Source: Linum tenue (Eukaryota; Streptophyta; Magnoliopsida; Malpighiales; Linaceae). Taken from it: a stretch of DNA of 64,000 bases. Below are positions 11,196 to 23,471 of the stretch, piece by piece (the stretch's first letter is position 1; each line of letters opens with the position of its first letter). Under the pieces are notes generated by a model, which did not search any database, was not told the origin of the DNA, and saw nothing but the letters and a program-made list of their open reading frames with translations. Location: assembly GCA_946122785.1 (NCBI GenBank), contig CAMGYJ010000011.1, positions 16,616,001 through 16,680,000 on the forward strand, read 5' to 3'. The position numbers were made by a program, and so were the translations under genes.

Positions 11196-12925
11196 CTAGT
11201 TTTTTTGTGGGTGGTGAAAGAAGAAAAGGTTGGGTGTGGGTAGCTTGCTCTCGGTTTTGTAGGTGCCTACCAATTTTATTATTGGAGAGGAAGAGGAATA
11301 GGAAGAAGAAGAAGAAAAATATACAATACTTTTCACCTTTAAAAAGAGAAGAAAAGAAAAAAAAATTAAAGGGACAGGGGAACCGCCAAAGGGGGTGTTT
11401 GCTTAGACTTGGGTGAATATGTACACCTACACATTACTACACACACCACAAAGGTGTTCTAGATATGGATGTTCTTTCTTTACACAACTTCAACAAAACC
11501 CAATTGGAGGTTTTTTTTTGGTGTGATTTTGATGATAGAGTCGATTGTTTAATTTTATTTTCTTACGAACTTTGCTCGTTTTCTCGATTGAAATGTCGGT
11601 TTTTTTTTTATCTTGTTTTAAACTTTCTGATGTGGCCTTGTTGCTGTGCTTTTTCACAAGTGAAATAAAGTTGTTCTTATTACATGTGCTAAAGTTCGAC
11701 TTTGTTTCCAGAGCCAAATTTTGTGGACATAAAAGAATATAAGTATATATTTTCATTTTTCTATAGATAGAAAATGTAACAACATTTAGGGTAAATGGAA
11801 AAAATTGGAAAACAAAAATACCTTAGTGATGCTTGCACAAATACCACCGATCGAACCGCAAGTATCATGGTAAAAAATCAGATCAAGTGTAAACCAAAAC
11901 AAGGGAAGTATAGCCAATGAGTCACGAGACCCGAATCAACTCACTCAGAATTACATAACCACAATGAATACCGATGAAGTACTTGGTAAATTAAAAGACG
12001 ATGTAGCTAAGTAGCTTCACTATGCATTGCACTCGTATGGTATGAATACTATAACACACACACACCATCTATGCATTGATCTAATTTATTAAACATGAAT
12101 TAATATATAACACAGATTTATCAACGACTAAACAAATAATTACGTTTAGGGAACAATACAATACACTAAGTGATGTGTATTTTTTGTTTATTAAAAAATT
12201 GGTGGTGAATCATGCGATTCACCTTCTGGTGTTGGGTACAATGTCGGTATCACAAAACTCTTCCTTTATGCACAGAAAGAAAACAAAACCCCAAAAATAC
12301 CCAATTCTCATTTCTCCCCACCCCCACCAATCACCACTGTTTTTCACACTTCCACCTCAAGCCTCTCCACTCATTTCTTTCATTCCTTTTAGGGCTTTCA
12401 ATAAGCAAGTCATAATCATTCTTATATTTATTTAATAATTTAGGATTTTCTGTTTTGATGGTAAACTCTTTTGATGGAGTGTTTTAATTGTTAACACAAG
12501 ACTAATCTAGTTATCGTGGTGTCGGATTTTAAACTCAACTCGTCTTCTACAACTCTCTTAAATCACTCGAATTTCATAGTGCTAGCACATTTGTGAAATG
12601 TGGCATATAACTTCTCTCTGTTCACGGTTTGTTTCTCGACCTTTTCTTCTTTCTTGGGATTATATTGCAAATTTGTCGGAAAATTTATTGGTACGTATTC
12701 AAATAAGGATTTTATGCCACTTCTTTACTTGTCCTCTCAAGTAAAAACAATTAATTGGTTTGAGTTTTGCAAAAAAATCACCATACCTTGTGCTGGAAAT
12801 TAATATTTGAGGTCATAAGAACCCAAACACAACATTTTCAAATAAAAGCTCTAATATCATGTCAAACCCTATTAATTTCAATACTCAATTTATTAAAAAA
12901 TTCTGATATCGTTCAACAATACTAT
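11196..12925. other. Spacer, no gene seen
   Basis: The part next to 11196 is CT-rich on the minus strand and should hold the promoter and 5' untranslated region of the small gene. Beyond about 11420 it is AT-rich with T-runs, and I see no coding pattern. Confidence 0.5.
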
Positions 12926-13030
12926 ATGTAACACCGTAGGTAAATCCTACATCGACAAAACACATGGTTTATAAGAAACAATCCAACATTAACTAACAAG
13001 ACGCGTTTTAACGTGAAATGAAAGAGTTCT
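12926..13030 (+). repeat. Possible short LTR (TRIM-like) fragment
   Basis: The stretch starts TGTAACACC, continues with CCTACATCGACAAAA and a TTTATAAGAAA block, and then AGACGCGTTTTAA. This arrangement resembles the short LTRs of plant TRIM elements. No partner LTR or primer site is visible. The spacer 13031-13530 holds nothing else I can support. Confidence 0.3.
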
Positions 13031-13530
13031 TGTAAGAAATTTGAAGTTAAACATGCTCCATATTAACCAGTGCATAGATAAGTAGCCTTATGGTAAGTTA
13101 TCATGACGCACCAAAAGCAAAACCATGCAAGTGTAGAATTAAATCGAACAATATTTTAATAAGGAAAATGATCGGAATGTTGCAATATATGCCGCAAACA
13201 GTCTTGAAGTTTTTTTTAATTATATATATGGTCTTTAATTATGTGGATGTCTTTTCTAATGTTTTTAACTAAACACAAAGCGATGGAGTAAAGTAGTAGC
13301 TAGTGCTGGGGTCGTCAAAAGAGTCTTGTTGTACAAGTATGTGTCTGCCCTACCTCCACCTGTCCACTTCCTATTTGGTCCTCTTTGTTTCAATCCCCCC
13401 ATTTTGTGTGCCTTTAAAGTGTTCAAAGAGATTTGATGTAAGTTCGCAAAAGAGTGAATCCCAGGAGCTACGATATTGTATTACAACCAGACACCATATA
13501 TCGATGGGTTTCTCGATCTGAGGTTATCGA

Positions 13531-13905
13531 AAGAGGGTTACACCAAACTGACGTCAACCGCTCTGCACCCGAAATAGACTCTGATGCTACTTGTCGAAAC
13601 TAGAGAGCTCAATTAGTACGATATTGTCCGCTTTAGGCCAAACCCGCACGGTTTTACTCTTGGGTGTCCTCCTCAAAAGAGGGTCACACAAAATTTACGT
13701 CCACCGCCCTGCACACGAACTAGACTCTGATACCACTTGTCGAAACCAGGGAGCTCAATTAGTATGATATTGTCCGCTTTGGGCCAAACCCGCACGGTTT
13801 TACTCTTGGGTGTCCTCCTCAAAAGGTCTCGTATTAATTGGGCTAGGTGGACACTAATATACAAGGATTCCTTCCCTTATATTACCAATGTGGTAGTTGA
13901 ATTGT
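13531..13905 (-). mobile_element. TRIM-type miniature LTR element, tandemly duplicated
   Basis: A 146-bp unit is repeated head to tail (13531-13676 and 13677 to about 13824). On the minus strand each unit reads as LTR sequence (GAGGAGGACACCCAAGAG, then GCGGACAATATCATACTAAT) ending GACAAG. It is followed by an initiator-Met-type primer site, TGGTATCAGAGTC in the 13737-side copy and a mutated version in the other. An internal domain of only about 60 bp follows. The upper copy continues to about 13905 with CCACATTGG and a TATAAGGGAAGGAATCC-type stretch seen in such LTRs. No coding capacity. Confidence 0.6.
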
Positions 13906-15441
13906 TTCATAACACCCATTGTATTTGCATTAGGATGATTAATCTTTGGATACCTTATGACTTATAGAAATCGATTTTAACATGTTATTCACATTTTTTT
14001 TATGATTGAGGATTCCGATATATATGCTTAAGATTATACCGAGTACTATATATATTCGAAAACTAGCAATTGAACATACACTCATACGGCATTCCTAGGT
14101 AAGTAAAGAAGTTCCCTTTAAATGGTAGATTGTGTGAGTCGAACACCTAATGAATCTTCTGGTTTTTAATAGTGTGAATGAAAAGGAATAGAAAGAGAGC
14201 TTAAGGGCTCACCTATATCATATTTGTGAAACGTGGAAGTGAGTATATGAATATGAAAATCCAATAAAAATTTGTTGGACCCTCTCACCGTCGCTGTTTC
14301 TCGCTTCAGATTAATACCAAATAACTTTGGCATTACTAGTCTCGACATACCTCATCTACCGACGCAACTTTTAGGAATTGGGCTATGAGTACACCCTGGC
14401 TTCCTCCATTGTGTTCCTATTTAACTCACAAGACGTATTGATGAATAATAAGTGATCCAATATTATCACAATAGCCAAATTCGATTTTCCACATTCTTCC
14501 ATAATTATGACCAATCTGCAAGGAGGAGAGGGAAGAGAGAGCTAAGATGATGAATAAAAAGGTTATATCCTACGGAACCCCTAATGTTGGCATTATTATT
14601 ATTTACTATTGTTAGGATAATCATGAGATTGGGGGAATAAATTATGGGTCTTTCTTTACTTAAAGGGCTTTAAAAATGAAATCTCCACTTCACTCCCTTC
14701 CCTTCCCTCGTTGGTTTCCAATATTTAGATAGGGGAGGGGGACTACTATCACCAAACTGTTATTCTAATTCTCACATACGTACCAAAATCGAATTTGTCT
14801 ATCTCGTCAATTTAGCAACATTTTAGCGTATCCAAAACTTCTACATCTGTTACTTAAGGACCTGTCTACTCCTAGTAAACTATTTCTTTCTCACTATTCA
14901 CCCTCCTATATTCTTAGTCCTTGCTAGATTAGGATATTGGTTGGTTGATTAATTTGGATAATATGCCCACTGAAAGACTTCTGCTACCCCTTCTCCCTTT
15001 CTAAATTGTGCAAAGCTCCCATCTTAATTAAGTGGTTCTATTATCTATTCCATGAATCAATTATCATCAAGATTTACAAGTTTTATAATCATAAATATGT
15101 CAGTACAAGGTGTGAAATTATATTTGATATATTTTTTTTTTGATTGGGATTAAGAAATGGCAAAGATCAAAAGGTGTTGTAGCCTTGATGTGTAGTTGCT
15201 CGGTTGCTCCCATCCCTCCTTACGGAAGGCAAATGAAAAACTCAAAATAAGTTGGGCCATGTTTAATCAGCTCCAGTGACCAAAGACAAAGAGTCCAGCC
15301 CATAGAAGATCCGTCATTCCGTTACGAAGATGTAAGCCCAACTAAATAAAGTTAGCGAACTGCACTAGTTCTTAACTAGCGGCCTGCGAGCCCAACATCG
15401 TTAATCAAATTCAGATGCGCAGGTATCAGAAAAAGATAAGA
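13906..15441. other. AT-rich spacer, no gene seen
   Basis: No coding, RNA or repeat feature is supported. A T10 run lies near 15130. A T-rich stretch at 15442-15465 marks the 3' tail of the minus-strand LINE-B. Confidence 0.55.
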
Positions 15442-15664
15442 GTTTTTTATTTTTATTTTTTATAAATGGACGTGAGGCATCTCAGCTTTTATTCATAACA
15501 AGACGAGACTCAGAGAGGCTTTGACATTCATATAAAGTGTAAACCGATAACAAAGGATCCGAAGCTGGAACAAGATGAAAACCTAGGGGAAGAGAGTGAC
15601 ACCTGTCAGCTAAAACATCCGCACACTTATTTCCCTCTATGTAAATATGATAGCAAGAAACTTC

Positions 15665-18600
15665 CTAGTCACGGGCAAGTAAATTTTGGAAGCGGTCAAT
15701 GATGGCAACATGGTGATGATCCATGCGTTCCAGGCCCTGTAAAATCAGGACTGCACACTGTGAATCTAGCTCGACGCGAACATGGCGAAAGCCTCGCTCC
15801 CAGGTCAACTGGAGACCTTCTACAACACCTCTCAATTCCGCTCGAGTGATCGAGCAAACACCCAAGTTACAAGCGAATGCTACAAGGCAGCATCCTGTAT
15901 GATCTCTAATCACGCCACCAGCTGCAGCATGGCCTGATTAAGGAATGACGGAGCCGTCTGAATTGAGAGTAACACACTCCGAAGGTGGCGGCTTCCATGA
16001 GATCTCAACCTCTGTTCTAGCGGGCAGACTAGGCGTATGAACGAGCCTGTCCTTGTCCATGACATTCCTCGCGACAGTTATCCAAGCCAGGACGTGCTGT
16101 AGAAAAGCTTAAGTGGTGACAAACTTGTCTGCGAAGACGCGGTCGTTTCTGGTCCTCCAAAGAGACCAGCAAATGATGGCAAAATCAAGGCCAGTGTGCT
16201 CCCTATGGATGTTCCTCAGGATCCAACTCTGTAAAAGGCTATCAAAGAAGTCTTGTTGATAAGAAATCTGAGTGAGGCGCAACCAAGTTAACCTGGAAAA
16301 GGAGCAGTTCCGCAACACATGCAAGACTATTTCTGGTTCATCTTTGTAGTAAGTACACATCGGGGAGCTCGCCATATGTCTTCTAGTTCGCTCCTGGTTG
16401 GTGAGCAACCGATCCCGGATCGTCAGCCAGAGGAAGTGATTGACACGAGCCGGACCCTTCCATCTCCTAATTTTGCGCCAGTCGAAATCCCACCACCTGT
16501 CCACCTCGCCCTTGGCTATGTCATAGGCTGATTTTACTCTAAATTGTCCTTCCCGCCCCGGGTTCCATGTCATGATATCTTCCCTGCTGTGCTCTTTTGG
16601 GGATATGATCCCCATCACCTGCAACACAGCTTCTTCAGGTAGTAACTTACGAAGACGAGGAAGATCCCACTCACCGTTTTGCGCGACAAAGGCCGCAACA
16701 GGTTCAGAAGGATCCGCCGGGGCACCCTCTTCCTTGACCAAGTCGATTAATAGTTCGGCACTGTCAAGCCAGCTATCCATAAAAAACGAGGTTGACAAGC
16801 CATCCTTAATGCTCATCCGCATCCCGGTCTTCATGATCGACCAATCCTTCTTAACTCCTCTCCAGATATTAGACATCCTAGCCGACTTCTTGGCCTCAAG
16901 AACTCCATCCACCCACCTGAAATATTTTGCATGCACAACACGAACCCATAACTAATCTAGTTTATTAATAAAAGACCATGCTACCTTAGCTAGGAACGCC
17001 AGGTTGAGCTCGCGAGCACGGCGAAGGCCCAGACCACCGTCACTCTTCGGCCGACAAACCGCCTCCGAGTGCACTAGATGGTCTTCCACACTCCCTCCGA
17101 GGCTCTCCAGATGAAACCTCGAATCTTCCTATCGATAGCATCACAGATGGATTGCGGAAGGAAGGTGGTTTGCATCGCGTAGGTGGGTAGAGAATTGAGA
17201 ACTGAGGCCGCCAAGGTAACCCGTCCAACGAAGCTGAGAGTTCTCGCTTTCCAACCCGAGAGTTTATTCTCCAAACGATCTAGAATGTATCGGTAAGTCT
17301 CCCTCATCACACGACCATGCAGAACTGGGACCCCTAAATAACGACCAAGGTCCTGGGCATCCCTAGGTCACGAGAAATCGACGTGCAGGTTTGCCTGTTG
17401 GTGATTTTGGAGAAAAAGATCATTGATTTCTCCCTCCTGACCTGTTGCAATCCGCCACCACCCTACTCGGTGCTTCGCTAGCTTCAGCAAACAAAATGAG
17501 ATCATCAACAAAAAAATAGATGGGAAAGGGGAGGACCACCTGGGGAAGTTCTGATTGGTCTCCATTTCTTTTCCATAACCGCCTGCTCAATAGTGTGGCT
17601 AAGTCTTTCCATGCATAAGGTGAACAGGTACGGCGAGAGAGGGCATCCCTGGCGCAGGCCGTGAGATGGAGTAAACTGCTCCGTCAGACTTCCATTCCAC
17701 AAAACCTGCATAGAAGAAGATGTGAAACATTGCATTATACCATCCACTAGTTTAGCAGGAAAAGCTGTGTGCTCCAAGGTCTCGCGCAGGAACCTCCAGC
17801 TCAATCTATCATAGGCCTTCGCGAGGTCAATCTTCAACATCATCTGTCCTCTCTTCCCCTTCTTTAATCCCATCGAGTTAACAACCTCCTCGAGAATGAT
17901 AATGTTATTCGTGATGTGCCTGCCAGGGACCAAGCTCGTTTGGGTGTGATGGACCAATCGACTCATGAACGGCTTTATCCGGTTCACAAGGACCTTACCA
18001 AACGTCTTGTACACCACATTTCACAACCCAATAGGCCAGAACTTAGTGATGGACTCGGGACTTTCCTTTTTCGGAATCAAACATAGGAGTGTAGAGTTGA
18101 CCGACACAATTTGACTCGGGTCCTCCATGCATCCTACAACGAAATTAACAAAAGATAGAGCCACGTTCCCCCAGCATTTCTGAAAGAAAAGTGGGGGAAA
18201 TCCATCTTTCCCCAGGGCCTTGAAACCCCCCATACGTTTTAGAGAATGCCAGATTTCAGCCTGAGTAACCGAGAGCACCAACGCTTCAGCCTCTCTCCTA
18301 CTTATCCCACCAAAACTCGCCGGAAGGTTCGACATCACTCCCAGATCAGCAGCAAATAAGGAGACAAAGTAGTCTTTAGCAAGGGCCTTCAATTACGTCT
18401 CATCAAACACTCAAATATCCTCTGTCGTGTGGAGACCCAACACCTTGTTGAAATGCCTCCTCTTAAGTGTGGGCAGGTGAAAGAACTTTGTATTCCTGTC
18501 CCCCTCCATGATCCAACAAACTCTAGATTTTTGATGCCATAGAAGGTTTTCCTGCCAAAGAGTCTCCTCGAGAGCTTGCCTGGTCTCTTGCTCTTTAATA

Positions 18601-19547
18601 AGCCGCTCCGGGGTCGGGTTGACCTCGTTCTGCATTTCCAGCTTCCTCAGACTTTTGCAGAGTTTCTTCTTACGAAGAAGAATGTTGTCGAAAACCTCAC
18701 GGTTCCACACTTTTAATGACTTGGCGAGCTCCCCAAGCTGCATTGGAACCAGCTCCGAATCGGGCCAAGAGTTGGCTAGCAGGTACGGAAAGCTCTCATG
18801 TCCCAACCAAGCTGTGATAAATTGAAATGGGTGAGGAATACTCTTCCCGTCTTTTCTAGCAGCCTGCAACAGAATCAGACAATGGTTCGAACCAATCCTT
18901 TCAAGATGCCTAGTAAACGAAGAGGGGAATTTGTGAAACCAGGCTTTATTGCATAGCACCAGGTCCAAACGCTGGTAAAGGTTCCCCCGCCGCCAAGTAT
19001 ACTGGGCCCCTGGAAAGCCAATATCGATCAGACCACAATCATTAAGGCACCTTCGGAAGGACCAAACCCTTGCTTCCTGGAAACCCGCTCCACCCATACG
19101 ATCTGGTGGGCTCAAAATACTGTTGAAATCCCCTGCCAGCACCCACGAAGAAGAGATACGGGTTGAGAGGCGCTGAATCTCACTCCACAACTCTTCACGC
19201 CGGGATGCACTAGGGCTGCCGTACACTGCCGAGACTAGGACTTCCTGGGTGGCAACATTACTCTTGACATCTCATGTGGATCATCTGCTCCCAAGCATAT
19301 ACTTCTATGATTGTGACATTACTCGGCTGCCAAAGGACCCAAATGCCCCCAAAACGACCTACAACATCCACAACCAAATTACCATCAAAACCCGTTCGGG
19401 AGATCACATTCTCCACCACATCCCCGCTAATTTGCGGTTCCAAAATAAAAAAATATAAGTTCTAAGTGACCCACAAAAATTCAAAAAGAAAGGAATATAA
19501 TGCTCGTTCCCTGCACCTTGACAATTCCACGAAAAAATTTCTAACAT
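15665..19547 (-). pseudogene. LINE-B ORF2: endonuclease, reverse transcriptase, RNase H (broken)
   Basis: The ATG at 19547 opens into FSWNCQGAG, the apurinic-type endonuclease start. The endonuclease continues through LAGDFNSIL (about 19140) and GSNHCLIL, where the usual SDH is SNH. RT follows: KIDLAKAYDRLSW (about 17830), GLRQGCPLSPYLF (about 17650) and SHLFFC, where the FADD catalytic pair should follow but the frame breaks at about 17505. Further down are the LxGW(K)ARTLSFVGR thumb (17250), a 275-codon stretch with the zf-RVT block (16936-16109) and RNase H (TRAELRGVVEGL, VELDSQCAV) ending at 15665. Shifts occur near 19460, 18400, 18020, 17500, 17040 and 16000. Confidence 0.88.
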
Positions 19548-19706
19548 GGAAAAATTAAAGAGAGACTTCCCCCTGGGCAACTGCTAGTGTAGACACCACA
19601 TTTTGTCCGGGTAATTGCTCTACTGAAGAAAACAAACTCATTGTAACATTACTCTACAAATAATTTTTTCTTAAAAAAAAGATGCTTGGAGAGAATTGGT
19701 TGAGAC

Positions 19707-19796
19707 TTGGCAAGTCAAATATGAACAGATGATTAGCAAGTATGATCTTATTTGGCAAGTCAAATATGAACCGATGATTACCAAGTATGATCTTAT
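19707..19796. repeat. 45-bp tandem duplication in the solo LTR
   Basis: Two adjacent 45-bp units start TTGGCAAGTCAAATATGAAC and differ at only two positions by eye. The good match suggests a recent slippage or unequal exchange event. Confidence 0.8.
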
Positions 19797-20293
19797 TTGG
19801 CCTTAAGATTGGACTAATTGTTTGCCATAACAAATCACAAACATTAGTAACTACCTAGATTGTGGGCCTCCAATTGCGTATAATTGAGAGATTGGATTGG
19901 AATGGATGAAAATGGCCGAATTGAATTAAGAGTGCCAGTCTTTATCATTAAGTGTTTATATTAAACATTACAAGAAAAATTTACATGTCATAACGAAAAC
20001 AAATATTCTACTACATAGTTGATTTACATGTACTTGAAATTAACACTTGATTTGGATACCACTCTTTAATAAGCCATGGATCTGCAACAGAAGAGAAATT
20101 CAGTCAGTTCAAGCCCAAATATGATTATGCCAAAGTACAAAGCCCAGCTCGTCCCAAGGTTCAAGAAAGACTAAATTTAAGCCCATTTTGAGCCCAGATG
20201 AACACATGTCGACTCTATCCTGACCAGGCATAACCGACCAATCTGTGGTGGAGGTCTCAATATCGACCTCAAAATCGACCAATGAAAAGAAGA

Positions 20294-20320
20294 CACGTGG
20301 CACGACTTTTTGCTATAAAT
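20294..20320 (+). promoter_or_regulatory. Candidate LTR promoter: G-box and TATA box
   Basis: CACGTG at 20294-20299 lies close upstream of CTATAAAT at 20313-20320, about 0.7 kb into the LTR. This would place the U3/R boundary near 20345-20350. The spacing is compact, but the pair fits an LTR promoter. The motifs are visible; activity is inferred. Confidence 0.45.
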
Positions 20321-20342
20321 GAGCTCTTTGGGCTCTTTGTTT

Positions 20343-20356
20343 GGGGGGGGGGGGGG
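20343..20356 (+). repeat. G14 homopolymer
   Basis: Fourteen consecutive G lie about 25 bp downstream of the LTR TATA box, close to the expected transcription start. Such runs are unstable in copying and sequencing, so the exact length is uncertain. Confidence 0.85.
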
Positions 20357-21160
20357 ATGGATTGGAGAGGGAAGGGACGGTCAGAAATAATTTCATTTTT
20401 TTTCTTGAATACGAAGTTCAGTAGAGAGGTTAGCAAAGATAGAGGGGTGCAAGAAGGTAGTGAGGTAGGATCCATCGCCACCAAGCGTCGGAAACCAGGT
20501 TGGCGCTTGTACGCTTCTGCTTTGTACTAATAAATCGAGTTTTGTTCAAGTTTCTTCACTATTATTACACAAAATCTCATATTTTTCAAGCTTCTTTATT
20601 ACTACCCCAGCTCCTTTTTCTATTACTCCATAGTATTAGATCATATCATCTACGCCTACTCAATTCATTGAAGTTACCATGATCTACCTACATCAATTCA
20701 CTTTCATTTCAGCATTTACTATTTTGGTCAGCACTTCAATTTACTTCCCATGATCTATATACCAGCTATACTATTTCTACTTTACTACTTCTATGAGAAC
20801 GTATTATCTTGCTAAATTTCTGTAGTGCTTTCAAATTCCTTTTTAGAGGATAGGTGATAAGCACTCAATTATTGTATGCAAGCAAATTAAGATAGGATTC
20901 CAATAGACATAGGTTTATGGAAAGAAGCCAAAACCATTTTTTTAAGTTCACAAGATTAGTCCCAATCTATATCTGGTTCCAACAAAAATCATCCAAACAC
21001 AATTAAATTCAGATTTCAGGATCCACTTTAGCGAAATCACGAGCAATGGCAGTGATTTAGTATAAAATCAGTACCCATTTTGATTAAAGCCGTCCCGAAT
21101 TAAGAATCCATATAAGAATTCATAGTCGTGGTTCATTAGTAAACTAGTAACACAAAACAA

Positions 21161-21756
21161 CAATATTCCCCTAAAATAAAATCTGTAAATCATTTCCTAG
21201 CTCACTAAAAATCATCATTCTTGCCAATAAACCAGATCTCACAAATTATGCAAAATATAGATGAATTAATTCTAGTTAATTGCTATCATCTAGCAAATCT
21301 ATGCTCATGAAAGGCGGCTAGAGTTATTTGACCTCAATAAGTTTTGTTTGCTTTGATATCCTTGGGTTTACTACGAATTTGTAACTGATCCTGACCTCTA
21401 TTTTGTTTTGGTGCAGGCTCTTAATCTGAAATTAAAGTAGGTGAGCTTTTTTTCAAAACTTAGATTATTTGGCTAAGATAATTAAATTAAAAAAAAAGAT
21501 TAAGACATTGTTTGGTCTATTACTTCGGATTTGATGGATATTAAACAGATTCAGAGTTCTGGACTCTTAAATTTTTTATATGCATTTGGTTTGCAATTTT
21601 AGGTAGATCTGGGTTTTTCATGAGCATAGATTTTCTAGAGGATAACAATTAACTAGAACTAATTAATCTATATTTTGCATAATTTGTGATATCTGGTTTA
21701 TTGGCAAGAATGCTGATTTTTAGTGAGCTAGGAAATGATATTTTAGGGGAATATTG
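21161..21756. repeat. Inverted repeat, about 150-bp arms, inside the solo LTR
   Basis: The left arm (21161-21312) reads from AATATTCCCCTAAAATA through GCTCACTAAAAATCA and ATGCAAAATATAGAT to TATGCTCATGAAA. The right arm (21617-21756) is its reverse complement with few mismatches and a short deletion. About 300 bp separate them. This is either a partial inverted duplication of LTR sequence or a foldback element that the LTR absorbed. Confidence 0.75.
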
Positions 21757-22427
21757 GTGTTGCCCTTCCCCCTTCTCTGCACTAAAACGAGAACCCCAAA
21801 AAATTTATAGTTAACGTGTTTCGAACCATCGTTGTCGGGGCCTAACAAGCTCTAGGATTGACAACTTAGTATGTTGAGCTGCCGGCTCATCATGAATAAA
21901 TTGATCATCCCATTTCATTTTGTCATTTAATATCTTTAATACAAAATTTTGAATGCGGATTAGTGAATCCTGTTTCTTTTCTAACACATTAAATATCTAC
22001 CTAACAACTAAAATTCTTATGTTTCTCTTAACAACCACGTAATAACTTATTCAAATTTTGTGAAAAAAATTCATAATACGAATACCACGGTCAATGGAGT
22101 GTGGAAAAAGTTACATTTAAAATTATCAAAGTTCAAACGAACTACGTGGACTTTGCTCCCGTATTACGGGTACGTAGACAGCCGATAAGGTTCGAGTTCA
22201 ACTAATCAACTAACTTTATCTTTAAATCTCACGTCACTAGGCGTATAATTAAATCTTAAACTAATACGATAAAATTATCTAATGGTCCAGTGGGACCCTA
22301 AAATTAAAAAAATATTACTAAAAAATACACCCAACTAATATAAGAACTTATCAACTTAAGTAGCACCGATTTAGGGCGTTGTGGGGTGTGATTTCACTTC
22401 CCCACACATAACCGTACTCCCAAACCC

Positions 22428-22531
22428 GAATCTCTTAACCGCAGTCCATATCTCGGTTCTGACCCTAAGGTTAGAACCTGAATCTCTTAACCGCAGACCA
22501 TATCTCGGTTCTGACCCTAAGGCTAGAACCG
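22428..22531. repeat. 52-bp tandem duplication near the LTR 3' end
   Basis: Two adjacent 52-bp units begin GAATCTCTTAACCGCAG and include CATATCTCGGTTCTGACC. They differ at about four positions. They lie some 100 bp inside the end of the solo LTR. Confidence 0.8.
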
Positions 22532-23471
22532 ACAGATGAGTGTTCGATCCACTCCAAGTAAGATCGATGGCGACTCCCAAAAAGAGAACGCGACCCCGAC
22601 GGACCCCCGAGAGGAACGGTTGCGACAGCTAGCACCGAGCTACATGGGTTGCACATTAGCAGGTATCTACTTCCCGGGCGAGGACCTCCCTGAAAACGAA
22701 CCACTCGTGACTTTACCCCTTGGTTAGCTGAAGGGAGGACAGAAGAGTGATTTATAATCATCACTAGCATGGGTTTCACGCCCTTCTTTGGAACCGTTTG
22801 AGGATGCGAAGCCTGGCATGTTTTACTCTCAGCGCAAGGAGCTTCCACATTATTCTTGATCAGCTTTTGATCCTTAATCCCCCCGCATACATTCAGACTA
22901 ACCGAAATTGGAACATCCACAAGCCATACTGGGGGAGAGGAGTGGATACAACTTGAATCCTTGCCCTTAGATTGACCCCTAGGCGCTGCAGACTCCTTAG
23001 GAGTTGAGGTTGCTACCTGAACACTCTCCACAGGGATCGGCTGAAAGGGGTCGGATGCTGCTTCCTCCACGACCATCGTGTTCCCAATTTCTCACTCTTC
23101 CAATTTCTCATCTCCAGTTTCAACTTCTAGGGCATCGAAAAGCGAGCGCGAGTGCCCTGCTGCGTCATATTTTTTCTGTTTATGCTTATCATTACCCATG
23201 CTTTGGTTCTTTCCTTTTCTACCCTTAGGTTTGGAGATCTTACACTCTCTGTAAACTGGCTCAGGCACCTCGACCACCTTCGCTTGTGAGGTCGTGACTG
23301 ACGTCGGTTCCGGGGTAGGAGCTGGGGACGCCGAACGGAATAGAGAAGGGCACGAGACCTTGTTATGACCGTACTTCCCGCATCCGTGCAAATATTATGC
23401 AGTCCTTCATGATCGATATAATACTTCTTCCCCTCGATACGATAGCTCCCCAGCAGTGGCTTTGTCGGGTC

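Larger units (their letters stand above)
19588..22627 (+). mobile_element. Solo LTR, Ogre/Tat-like, 3,040 bp, inserted in LINE-B
   Basis: It begins TGTAGACACCACATTTTGTC and ends GGTTGCGACA, framed by a perfect 5-bp duplication GCTAG (19583-19587 and 22628-22632). No internal domain, primer site or second LTR is present, so it is a solo LTR left by LTR-LTR recombination. The start resembles the LTR start at 38373. The long LTR and both terminal sequences fit the Ogre/Tat branch of Ty3/gypsy; the assignment is from memory of such termini. It contains a core promoter-like site, a G14 run and several internal repeats listed separately. Confidence 0.82.

Noticed and set aside
10812..11416. Plus-strand frames overlapping the small minus-strand gene
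   Set aside because: They are antisense shadows of the two exons and their flanks; the minus-strand spliced product carries the family match.
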